64,000 bases of DNA from Streptomyces actinomycinicus (GTDB lineage Bacteria; Actinomycetota; Actinomycetes; Streptomycetales; Streptomycetaceae): contig NZ_JAERRK010000024.1 of NCBI RefSeq assembly GCF_016741775.1, positions 1 to 64,000 of the forward strand, read 5' to 3'. A program made the translations under genes and the position numbers. Of this stretch, positions 49,796 through 58,784 are shown in pieces. The notes beneath the pieces are model-generated. The model was not told where the DNA came from. It ran no database searches and was given only the letters and a program-made list of their open reading frames with translations. Position 1 is the first letter of the stretch; each line of letters starts with the position of its first letter.

Positions 49796-50428
49796 TCAGC
49801 CGGCCGAGGGCAGGCCGAGCAGTGCGTCGGAGTACTTCAGGACGGCCAGGAGCAGACCGATGACGCCGAGCGAGACACCCGCCCAGGCGACCGACCTGAT
49901 CCAGGCGGCCTGGGGGCGGCCGGGGGCGCCGAACGCGGGACGGGCCAGTACGACGACGCCGGTGAGCAGGGCGGTCAGGGCGAACAGGCCGGCCCACAGG
50001 GCGGTGGTGTGCCAGGCGTCGCCGTAGACCTCCTTGATCTGCTGGGAGACACCCGCCGTGGTGGAGGTCCGGAGCTGGCCGACGAGCTGCTCGCGGGCGG
50101 ATGCGACGGTGCCGATCCAGCCGCCGGTGAGGGAGACCAGGCCGAGTGCGGCGGAGACGACGGCACCGGCGCCCTGGCCGACCCCCGAGCGCACCACGTC
50201 ACCGACGGCATCCACCCCGTCCAGGCCGTCCGCGCCGTCCAAGCCGTCCAAGCCGTCCAAGCCGTCCAGGCCGTCCGCGCCGTCCACCGCCCCGTCGGCC
50301 GTCCCGTCGGCCGCCCTGGGCTCCTCCGCGGTCGCCGTCCTCGGCGCCTCGGCGGTCGCCGTCCTCGTCTCGTCGTCCTTGTGCGCCCCGGTGCCGCCCG
50401 TGGCGCCTTCCGTTGTCTTCGTTGCCAT
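49796..50428 (-). CDS. Membrane protein with acidic repeat domain (LDG repeats)
   Basis: 210 residues. A hydrophilic N-terminal half with ATAEAPRTATAEEPRAAD-like repeats and the tract DGLDGLDGLDGLDGADGLDG, encoded by 9-base tandem repeats (50217-50285). The C-terminal half has three hydrophobic helices (about 80-100, 140-160 and 180-203), including VSLGVIGLLLAVL, with a KEVYGDAW linker. Function unknown. Copy number of the repeats probably varies between strains. Confidence 0.72.
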   Translation of the reverse strand: MATKTTEGATGGTGAHKDDETRTATAEAPRTATAEEPRAADGTADGAVDGADGLDGLDGLDGLDGADGLDGVDAVGDVVRSGVGQGAGAVVSAALGLVSLTGGWIGTVASAREQLVGQLRTSTTAGVSQQIKEVYGDAWHTTALWAGLFALTALLTGVVVLARPAFGAPGRPQAAWIRSVAWAGVSLGVIGLLLAVLKYSDALLGLPSAG

Positions 50429-50463
50429 GCCCGGCACCGTACGGACGCTGTCTGAGAGGTCTC

Positions 50464-51036
50464 TTAATGATCGCCGTGCGCGGTACCCGCGCGTGCCGCA
50501 CGCCACTCGGGCGCGAGGACCGCCCAGATCTCGGTGCTGGTGCGCACCCCCCGGTGCAGGTAGTTCTCGCGGAACAGACCCTCGCGGGTCATGCCGAGCC
50601 GCCGGGCCACGGCGATGCTCGGCTCGTTGGCCGCGGACACGTACCACTCCACGCGGTGCATGCCGCGCTCCTCGAAGGCCCAGTCGAGCAGCACCCGCAT
50701 GCCGCGCGTGACCAGTCCGCGCCCGGCCGCCGCCGGCTCCAGCCAGCAGCCGGCCTCGCAGACCCCGCCCGGGGTGTCCCAGACGCGGAACAGCAGCCCC
50801 CCGACGAGCGTGCCGTCGAGCCAGATGCCGTGCACGCTGCCGGCGTCGGCACTGCGCTTGTCGGCGTACGACTTCAGCCAGGCGTGCGCGCCGGCGAGGT
50901 CGGACACCACGTCCGGCAGGCCGACGTGGCGGCCGATGAACTCCCGGCCCCGGTCTATGTTGGCCAGGAGTTCCGCGGCGTGCCAGACCTCGAGGGGCTT
51001 CAGTTCGGCGCCGTCACCGAGCGATGTCGCGTACAT
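50464..51036 (-). CDS. GNAT acetyltransferase, RimJ/RimL type
   Basis: 190 residues. Acetyl-CoA loop region EAGCWLEPAAAGRGLVTRGM (motif A Q/RxxGxG/A-like), then VEWYVSAANEPSIAVARRLGMTREGLFRENYLHRG, the signature of ribosomal-protein-alanine-type N-acetyltransferases in this family. The ATG at 51036 sits behind GGAAGAGCAGCACG. Substrate unknown; a ribosomal protein or small amine are typical. It starts immediately beyond a transporter remnant on the same strand. Confidence 0.87.
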   Translation of the reverse strand: MYATSLGDGAELKPLEVWHAAELLANIDRGREFIGRHVGLPDVVSDLAGAHAWLKSYADKRSADAGSVHGIWLDGTLVGGLLFRVWDTPGGVCEAGCWLEPAAAGRGLVTRGMRVLLDWAFEERGMHRVEWYVSAANEPSIAVARRLGMTREGLFRENYLHRGVRTSTEIWAVLAPEWRAARAGTAHGDH

Positions 51037-51119
51037 CGTGCTGCTCTTCCTTCCGCAGTTCGTCCACCGGGACCCGGCCGAGCCTCTCATGCGCGGCGCG
51101 GCACTCGGGCGGCTCGGTG

Positions 51120-51334
51120 CCTCGGGGCGACGGCGGCGGCCAGGGCGATGCCGAACATGGCGATGACTTGTCCCCGCTGAGCACGGACGCGAGGAAGGCC
51201 GAGACCATGATGACCGCGGCGGAGTCGGTCACGCGGCTGGTCCCGGTGAGGCCCGGGCGGACGGCGCGCCGGTTGTCACCGGTCTCCAGCCACTCCCCGT
51301 ACATCCGGCTGACCAGGAAGACCTGGCGGTCCGT
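51120..51334 (-). pseudogene. Remnant of an MMPL-family transporter C terminus
   Basis: One frame reads DRQVFLVSRMYGEWLETGDN then TGTSRVTDSAAVIMVSAFLA and SVLSGDK, which matches the conserved C-terminal end of MMPL/RND-like exporters (DxxVFLVSRxxEEW, SAAxIM, FVLSGD). After about 51167 the match jumps frame to VIAMFGIALAAAVAP. About 75 residues remain of a protein of usually 700 or more, with no start codon context. It lies between the 112-residue membrane protein gene and the GNAT gene. Confidence 0.75.
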
Positions 51335-51347
51335 TCCGTCCGGCGCT

Positions 51348-51686
51348 TCAGTCGAACTGGTCTCCGAGTGCCATGACCATCGTCCCGGCGACCAGCAGCC
51401 ACAGGGCCCTGCGCGTACGGCCCGTGGCACCGAGGACGGCGGCGGGGGCGCACACGGCGGCGCCGAGCGCGTAGGCGGCGGGGACCAGGGCCGGGGCGGA
51501 GCCGGTGAGCCGGAGCAGCGCGGCGGCCAGTCCGGCGAGGGTCAGCAGCGCCCCGCTGCCGGCGGCGGTCCAGCGGGCCCGCCGGGCGTCCCCGGCCTGC
51601 TCCTCCGCGTCGTCCGCCGCCGCCTCGTGCGCGTCGTCCGTCCCGGTTATCGCGGGCTCGGTGTCGGAATCGGTGCTTCCACTCAT
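51348..51686 (-). CDS. Small membrane protein, function unknown
   Basis: 112 residues. A 30-residue acidic N terminus (MSGSTDSDTEPAITGTDDAH) is followed by three hydrophobic helices (GALLTLAGLAAALLRL, ALVPAAYALGAAVCAPAAVLG, RRALWLLVAGTMVMALGDQFD). The ATG is 132 bases before the gatB stop on the same strand, separated by a terminator. No family recognised. Confidence 0.65.
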   Translation of the reverse strand: MSGSTDSDTEPAITGTDDAHEAAADDAEEQAGDARRARWTAAGSGALLTLAGLAAALLRLTGSAPALVPAAYALGAAVCAPAAVLGATGRTRRALWLLVAGTMVMALGDQFD

Positions 51687-51761
51687 GGCGGGCGAGCGTA
51701 GCGCCTCCGGCCGGGTGACCGGACGCGGGGCCGGTCCCGAACGGCCCGCTGACCCGGGAAC

Positions 51762-51798
51762 GCGACGGCCCCGGAGGACACGCCTCCGGGGCCGTCGC
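51762..51798 (-). terminator. gatB terminator
   Basis: GCGACGGCCCCGGAGG (51762-51777) and CCTCCGGGGCCGTCGC (51783-51798) form a 16-bp perfect stem with a 5-base loop, 20 bases past the gatB stop. Confidence 0.9.
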
Positions 51799-51818
51799 AG
51801 GGCCGTGCGGCAGCCGGC

Positions 51819-53333
51819 TCAGCCCTCGCTGACGCCCAGCTTCTCCAGGATCAGTTCCTTGACGCGGGCCGCGTCGGCCTGGCCGCGGGTGGCCTTCATG
51901 ACCGCGCCGACCAGGGCACCGGCCGCGGCCACCTTGCCGCCGCGGATCTTGTCCGCGATGGCCGGGTTGCCGGCGATGGCCTCCTCGACGGCAGTGGTCA
52001 GGGCGCCCTCGTCCGAGACGACCTTCAGACCGCGCTTGTCGACGACCTCGTCCGGGGTGCCCTCGCCCGCGAGGACGCCCTCGATGACCTGGCGGGCCAG
52101 CTTGTCGTTCAGGTCACCCTTCGCGACCAGCTCGGTGACCCGGGCGACCTGCTGCGGGGTGATCGCCAGCTCGTCCAGGGCCGTGCCGGACTCGTTGGCG
52201 CTGCGCGCCAGTTCGCCCATCCACCACTTGCGGGCGGAGGCCGCGTCGGCACCGGCGTCGATCGTGGCGACGATCGGGTCCAGCGCACCGGCGTTGATGA
52301 TCGCCTGCATGTCGGTTCCGGAGATGCCCCACTCGGCGAGGAGCCGGGTGCGGCGGGCCAGCGGCAGTTCGGGCAGGGCCGCGCGGATCTCCTCGACCCA
52401 CTCGCGCGAGGGCGCGACGGGGACCAGGTCGGGCTCCGGGAAGTACCGGTAGTCCTCGGCCTCTTCCTTGACGCGGCCCGAGGTGGTGGACCCGGTGTCC
52501 TCGTGGAAGTGGCGCGTCTCCTGGACGATCGTGCCGCCGGAGGACAGTACGGCCGCGTGCCGCTGGATCTCGAAGCGGGCCGCACGCTCCACGGACCGCA
52601 GCGAGTTGACGTTCTTCGTCTCCGAGCGGGTGCCGAACTTGTCGGCGCCCTTGGGCATCAGCGACAGGTTCACGTCGCAGCGCATCTGGCCCATCTCCAT
52701 GCGGGCCTCGGACACGCCGAGGGCACGGATCAGCTCGCGCAGCTCGCGGACGTACGCCTTCGCCACCTCGGGAGCGCGCTCACCGGCGCCGACGATGGGC
52801 TTGGTGACGATCTCGATGAGCGGGATGCCGGCGCGGTTGTAGTCCAGCAGGGAGTGGGACGCACCGTGGATACGGCCGGTGGCGCCGCCGACGTGCGTCG
52901 ACTTGCCGGTGTCCTCCTCCATGTGGGCGCGCTCGATCTCCACGCGGAAGGTCGTCCCGTCCTCCAGCTGTACGTCGAGGTAGCCGTCGAAGGCGATCGG
53001 CTCGTCGTACTGGGAGGTCTGGAAGTTCTTCGGCATGTCCGGATAGAAGTAGTTCTTCCGGGCGAAGCGGCACCACTCGGCGATCTCGCAGTTCAGCGCG
53101 AGACCGATCTTGATCGCCGACTCGACGCCGGTCGCGTTGACGACCGGGAGCGCGCCGGGCAGGCCGAGGCAGGTCGGGCAGGTCTGCGAGTTGGGCTCGG
53201 CGCCCAGCTCGGTCGAACAGCCGCAGAACATCTTCGTCTTGGTGCCGAGTTCGACGTGGACCTCGAGGCCCATGACGGGGTCGTAGGACGCCAGCGCGTC
53301 CTCGTACGACACCAGGTCGGTCGTGGTGGTCAC
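51819..53333 (-). CDS. gatB: Aspartyl/glutamyl-tRNA(Asn/Gln) amidotransferase subunit B
   Basis: 504 residues. tRNA-recognition and kinase subunit that phosphorylates the misacylated Glu/Asp before amidation. MGLEVHVELGTKTKMFCGCS with zinc cysteines (also TCPTCLGLPG), the cradle domain, and the C-terminal YqeY-like helical domain (VAKGDLNDKLARQVIEGVLAGEG) are present. GTG at 53333 with GAGGGAAG. Last gene of gatC-gatA-membrane protein-gatB. Confidence 0.97.
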   Translation of the reverse strand: MTTTTDLVSYEDALASYDPVMGLEVHVELGTKTKMFCGCSTELGAEPNSQTCPTCLGLPGALPVVNATGVESAIKIGLALNCEIAEWCRFARKNYFYPDMPKNFQTSQYDEPIAFDGYLDVQLEDGTTFRVEIERAHMEEDTGKSTHVGGATGRIHGASHSLLDYNRAGIPLIEIVTKPIVGAGERAPEVAKAYVRELRELIRALGVSEARMEMGQMRCDVNLSLMPKGADKFGTRSETKNVNSLRSVERAARFEIQRHAAVLSSGGTIVQETRHFHEDTGSTTSGRVKEEAEDYRYFPEPDLVPVAPSREWVEEIRAALPELPLARRTRLLAEWGISGTDMQAIINAGALDPIVATIDAGADAASARKWWMGELARSANESGTALDELAITPQQVARVTELVAKGDLNDKLARQVIEGVLAGEGTPDEVVDKRGLKVVSDEGALTTAVEEAIAGNPAIADKIRGGKVAAAGALVGAVMKATRGQADAARVKELILEKLGVSEG

Positions 53334-53348
53334 GGTGAAACTTCCCTC

Positions 53349-53587
53349 TCAGCCCAGCAGGACGTCGTCGTCGCCCAGCCGCTTCAGCTCGCGGTAGAGG
53401 ATGGCGAGGCCGGTGACGATGGCGGCGGCGGACACGGCGGCGTCGATCAGGCGCAGCGTGTCGCTCTCGGCGCGGGCCAGCTTGGCCTGCTTGGCGACAC
53501 CGACCGCGCCGAACGCGGTGGTGGCCATGGTCAGGTACAGGCCGGACTTGGACTTCTTGAAGCCCTTGGCCTTGGACAGTGCCTTGC

Positions 53588-53591
<4 letters not shown>
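53349..53591 (-). CDS. Small conserved membrane protein inserted between gatA and gatB
   Basis: 80 residues beginning MSKALSKAKGFKKSKSGLYL. A basic N terminus precedes two hydrophobic segments (LTMATTAFGAVGVAK, and DAAVSAAAIVTGLAILYREL). The GTG start overlaps the gatA stop (GTGA), so translation is coupled, and 15 bases separate it from gatB. It is part of the transcription unit in all Streptomyces gat loci I recall. Function unknown. Confidence 0.82.
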
Positions 53592-55087
<1,496 letters not shown>

Positions 55088-55092
55088 GGTGG

Positions 55093-55389
55093 TCACTCCT
55101 CCCCCAGGATCTGCGGCACCTTGAAACGCTGCTGCTCCTGGGCCGGGGCGCCGGAGAGCGCCTGCTCGGGGGTGAGCGAGGGACGGACCTCGTCCGGCCG
55201 CATGACGTTCGTCAGCGGCAGCGGGTGCGAGGTCGGCGGTACGTCTTGGTCGGCGACCTCGCTGACGCGGGCGACCGCGCCGATGATGTCGTCCAGCTGG
55301 CCCGCGAAGTGGTCGAGTTCTTCGGGCTTCAGCTCCAGACGCGCCAGCCGGGCGAGGTGGGCGACCTCCTCGCGCGTGATGCCAGGCAT
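55093..55389 (-). CDS. gatC: Glutamyl-tRNA(Gln) amidotransferase subunit C
   Basis: 98 residues, MPGITREEVAHLARLARLEL then LDDIIGAVARVSEVADQDV PPTSHPL and LTNVMRPDEVRPSLTPEQALSGAP-type features. It wraps GatA and GatB together. First gene of the gat unit; AGAGG precedes the ATG. Confidence 0.95.
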   Translation of the reverse strand: MPGITREEVAHLARLARLELKPEELDHFAGQLDDIIGAVARVSEVADQDVPPTSHPLPLTNVMRPDEVRPSLTPEQALSGAPAQEQQRFKVPQILGEE

Positions 55390-55482
55390 GCAGCGATCCT
55401 CTGGGGTGAGTGTGGGTGTATTGGGGCCAATCCTATGGGGCGGCCCCCGGTAGCCGTGAAACGGTTTCCCCGGGGCCCGCCG

Positions 55483-55977
55483 TCAGGGGCGCCTGTTGTC
55501 CCACACGGCGCTCTCCAGGAAGTGGTTGTCGTACCGGTCCTGCACGGCGAGCAGGCTTTCCCGGGAGGCCTCGCCGAGCGCGACACGGCGCAGATGGCGG
55601 AAGTACTCGAAGCGCTCGACGCCCGGGGTGAGGACGATGAGCAGGTCGGCGTCGGCACCCGGCACGGCGGCGAAGGCGTGCGGCCTGCCGGGCGGGACGA
55701 CGACCAGGTCGCCGGGGCCGGCGGTGACGACGTCGTCGCCGGACAGGATGTCGGCGGCGCCGTCCAGCAGGAAGAACATCTCGGCGGAGTTGTCGTGCCA
55801 GTGCGGCTCGGCGCCGTCGGCGCCCGCCGTGAGGGTGACGCGCTGGGTGGACAGGGCGCCGCCGGTCCGGCTGCTGTCGGCCAGCAGCCGGACGGTGACG
55901 GGCGCGCGGCCGACGACCTCCGCCTCGGCCGCCCGGACGATCACGGACTCGTCGAACTTCGGAACGAACAGGGACAT
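55483..55977 (-). CDS. Cupin-domain protein
   Basis: 164 residues. One double-stranded beta-helix: PHWHDNSAEMFFLLDGAADILSG contains the first cupin motif (H-x-H-x-x-x-E-like), and GDLVVVPPGRPHAFAA the second with its His. A C-terminal helical tail FRHLRRVALGEASRESLLAVQDRYDNH is typical of quercetin dioxygenase-like regulators. The start ATG at 55977 follows GGGGGTTTCGAG. It lies between gatC and a degraded gene. Confidence 0.85.
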   Translation of the reverse strand: MSLFVPKFDESVIVRAAEAEVVGRAPVTVRLLADSSRTGGALSTQRVTLTAGADGAEPHWHDNSAEMFFLLDGAADILSGDDVVTAGPGDLVVVPPGRPHAFAAVPGADADLLIVLTPGVERFEYFRHLRRVALGEASRESLLAVQDRYDNHFLESAVWDNRRP

Positions 55978-56009
55978 CTCGAAACCCCCTGGTGACGGTG
56001 GGCCCGCGG

Positions 56010-56215
56010 TCGGACGGGGACGAGCGGTGCGGCGCTGATCAGCGCGAGGCGCGGTGGCGAAGTGGACACCTGAGGCGGCGGTCTCCGCACCGCCGTGCGC
56101 AGCACTGTCAGCGTGTCGACGAGAGGGACGAGTGCCACGCAGGCCATGAACCACGCCTCGGCGCGGGCGCCGGTGAGCAGGGCGGGGAAGATCAGCCCGA
56201 GGGTGCCGTCCCCAG
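56010..56215 (-). pseudogene. Frameshifted remnant of a small membrane protein (DUF4267-like)
   Basis: Three segments in alternating frames read as one protein: LGLIFPALLTGARAEAWFMA and CVALVPLVDTLTVLR, then HGGAETAASGVHFATA in another frame, then LALISAAPLVPV in the first again. The order and pattern (membrane helix, VLR-HGG, A-GVH-ATA) recall DUF4267 proteins. Two compensating indels are required. No start with ribosome site is seen. Confidence 0.6.
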
Positions 56216-56278
56216 GTCCCTGGACGGGCGGGCGGGCACGGGCGTCGCCGCGCGGGCCGGCCGGGGCGGGCGGGAAGA

Positions 56279-58525
56279 CTACTCGGCGGCCGGCAGAGCC
56301 GCAGGCGGCCGTTGCCACCCCCGCGATCCCCGCGCCAGCAACCACGCCGTCGCCTCCTCCGGCGGCATGGCCGCGGCGACCAGCCACCCCTGCACGGCGT
56401 CGCAGCCCAGATCCCGCAGCCGCTCCCACGTCTCGTCGTCCTCCACACCCTCGGCGACGACGAGCAGGCCGAGCGAATGGGCCAGGTCGACGGTGCAGCG
56501 CACGATCTCGGCGTCCTCGGTGTCGACGGCCAGCCGGGCCACGAAGGAACGGTCGATCTTCAGCTCGCTGACCGGCAGCCGCCGCAGATGTACCAGCGAG
56601 GAATAGCCGGTGCCGAAGTCGTCGAGGGACATCTTCACGCCGTGCCCGGTGAGCCCGGCGAGGGTGTCGGCGGCCCGCTGCGGGTCCTCCAGCAGGACGT
56701 GTTCCGTTATCTCCAGCTGGAGCGCTCCGGCCGGGACCCCGTGCCGGGCGAGGCGCGCGGCGACCGACCCGGCGAACCCCGGGGTGTGGACGTCACGCGG
56801 GGAGACGTTGACGGCGACCGGGACCCTGAGGCCCTGCGCACGCCACTTCGCGACCTGCCCGAGCGCGGTCTCCAGCACGTACTCGGTGAGGTGGGGCATC
56901 AGCCCCGAGGACTCGGCTATCGCTATGAACTCGTCCGGCGGCACCTTCCCGCGCTCGGGATGCACCCAGCGGACCAGCGCCTCGAGGCCGGCCACCTGTC
57001 CGTCGAAGCGGACCTTGGGCTGGTAGTGCAGCTGGACCTCCTGCGCGTCCAGGGCGCGGCGCAGGTCGCCCAGCAGGCCGAGGCGGTCCGGGGTGTTGGA
57101 GTCCCGCTTGGACTCGTACACCTCGACGCCGGTACGGTCCCGCTTCGCCTGGTACATCGCCACGTCCGCCCGGCGCAGCAGGCCTTCGGCGTCGAGCGCG
57201 TGGTCGGGGAAGACCGCGACGCCCGCGCTGGCCTCCAGCACGAGGGTGAGTCCGTCGAGGTCGAGCGGGGAGCTGAGGGCGGCGACGAGGCCGCGGGCGA
57301 CGCGCGTGGCCGACGTGGTGGAGTCGGCGACGGGCAGTAAGACGGCGAATTCGTCCCCGCCGAGCCGGGCGGCCTCGGCGCCGCGCGGCAGGGCGAGCCG
57401 CAGCCGGTCGGCGATCTGCAGGAGCAGCCGGTCGCCGGCGAGATGGCCCAGGGTGTCGTTCACCGAACGGAACCGGTCGAGGTCGATGAGCATGAGTGCG
57501 GCGCGGGCTCCGATGCGCTCGGCGTCGTCGAGCGCGGTCCATATCCGCTCCTGGAGCCACTGCCGGTTGGGCAGGCCGGTCAGCGGGTCGCGCAGTTGCT
57601 CCTCGGCGCGGGCGCGGGCCATCCAGAGCGTGGAGTCCAGTGCGACCAGGGGGATGGCGAACAGCGGGAGCAGGATCGGCTGCGCGTCGGCGACGACGCA
57701 CAGCAGGGGCGCGATGCCGAGCAGCGCCAGGGCGACCAGGCCCTGCCGGACCAGGGCGGAACGGGCGACGGTGGGCACCCCGCCGCCGCGTGGCGCGTGC
57801 AGGTACCACAGCAGGCCACGGCTGACGGCGAGGTAGGCACCCGCGACCAGGACGACCTGGGGGGCCGTGGCGAGGGTCCAGGTGTCGGGCCGCCAGGGCT
57901 CCTCGACGCTCGGGACCCGGCCGAACGCGCCCAGCAGCAGGGCGCCGGCGCCGATGCCGAGGATGTCCACCGCACCGTGCAGCACCCCTTGGCGCCAGCG
58001 GTGCCGGCGGGCGATGCCGACCAGGACGACGACGGTGAGGCTGACCAGGCCGGCCGGCACCCAGCCGTACAGCAGCAGTACGGCGAGGGTGAGGGCGGCG
58101 CCCGATCCGGTGCCGCCCCACCAGCGGGCGCGGCCCAGCATGACGAGGTGGCCGACGATGATCCCGGTGAGCAGGGCCAGCGACCAGCCGACGGTGCCGC
58201 CGGGGAAGAGGGCGTGGTGGCCGATGTAGGCGCGGTAGAAGGCGGCGCCCAGCAGGAATCCGGCGGCGGCGACCACGGCCGCGGGCAGGGCCGGCCAGGA
58301 CACGTGCCGTTCGGTGTCGGTGTCGCCGCCGGCCAGCCCCGGGACGGGCCGCACGGCCAGGGGCAGGGCTGCGTGCGCGTCGGTGACGGCCGCCGGTACG
58401 GCCGGACGCGGCTGTGCGCCCGTGCGTCCGTCGGCCCGCCCGGTCCACCGGCTCCCCCGCCATGCGCCCGCGCGGCGGCGCAGGCGCAGCCGTGACTCCG
58501 GCGCGGCGCTCTCGGTCGGTTCCAT
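56279..58525 (-). CDS. rmdB: Membrane-bound GGDEF-EAL c-di-GMP phosphodiesterase (RmdB type)
   Basis: 748 residues. A basic N terminus, seven or so hydrophobic helices (about 70-310), GGDEF (about 330-490, RLGGDEFAVLLP) and EAL (about 505-740). EAL residues are intact: GLEALVRW, EITEH, SLDDFGTGYSS and SELKIDRSF. The GGDEF keeps the signature but lacks the RxxD I-site (PRGAEAARLGGDEF). RmdB proteins of Streptomyces, encoded beside ligA, hydrolyse c-di-GMP and influence aerial development; the symbol is from this position and domain order. ATG 58525 with GAGAGGGACGGGA before it. Confidence 0.88.
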   Translation of the reverse strand: MEPTESAAPESRLRLRRRAGAWRGSRWTGRADGRTGAQPRPAVPAAVTDAHAALPLAVRPVPGLAGGDTDTERHVSWPALPAAVVAAAGFLLGAAFYRAYIGHHALFPGGTVGWSLALLTGIIVGHLVMLGRARWWGGTGSGAALTLAVLLLYGWVPAGLVSLTVVVLVGIARRHRWRQGVLHGAVDILGIGAGALLLGAFGRVPSVEEPWRPDTWTLATAPQVVLVAGAYLAVSRGLLWYLHAPRGGGVPTVARSALVRQGLVALALLGIAPLLCVVADAQPILLPLFAIPLVALDSTLWMARARAEEQLRDPLTGLPNRQWLQERIWTALDDAERIGARAALMLIDLDRFRSVNDTLGHLAGDRLLLQIADRLRLALPRGAEAARLGGDEFAVLLPVADSTTSATRVARGLVAALSSPLDLDGLTLVLEASAGVAVFPDHALDAEGLLRRADVAMYQAKRDRTGVEVYESKRDSNTPDRLGLLGDLRRALDAQEVQLHYQPKVRFDGQVAGLEALVRWVHPERGKVPPDEFIAIAESSGLMPHLTEYVLETALGQVAKWRAQGLRVPVAVNVSPRDVHTPGFAGSVAARLARHGVPAGALQLEITEHVLLEDPQRAADTLAGLTGHGVKMSLDDFGTGYSSLVHLRRLPVSELKIDRSFVARLAVDTEDAEIVRCTVDLAHSLGLLVVAEGVEDDETWERLRDLGCDAVQGWLVAAAMPPEEATAWLLARGSRGWQRPPAALPAAE

Positions 58526-58784
58526 TCCCGTCCCTCTCACAGCCGGCGGTGCCCACGCCACGCGGCCCGATGACCGACAACCATCAGCAGCTCCGCGTCG
58601 AAGAAACCTTCCCCGTGCCTCTGGAGTGCACGGAGATGCCCCAGCCGCAGCTGGGCACGGCGGGCGCACACCTCAACAGTAGGCCGCAGAAGGCTTCCAC
58701 GGGCAGCGGTCTCCGACGGTTGCCCGAATACGCCCGGGCCACCCGTATGCAACTGATATGCGCCGATCGGGTGGCCTTCAACCG

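Noticed and set aside
57443..58495. Open frame on the + strand opposite rmdB
   Set aside because: Antisense shadow; Asp/Gly/Gln/Arg composition and no ribosome site.
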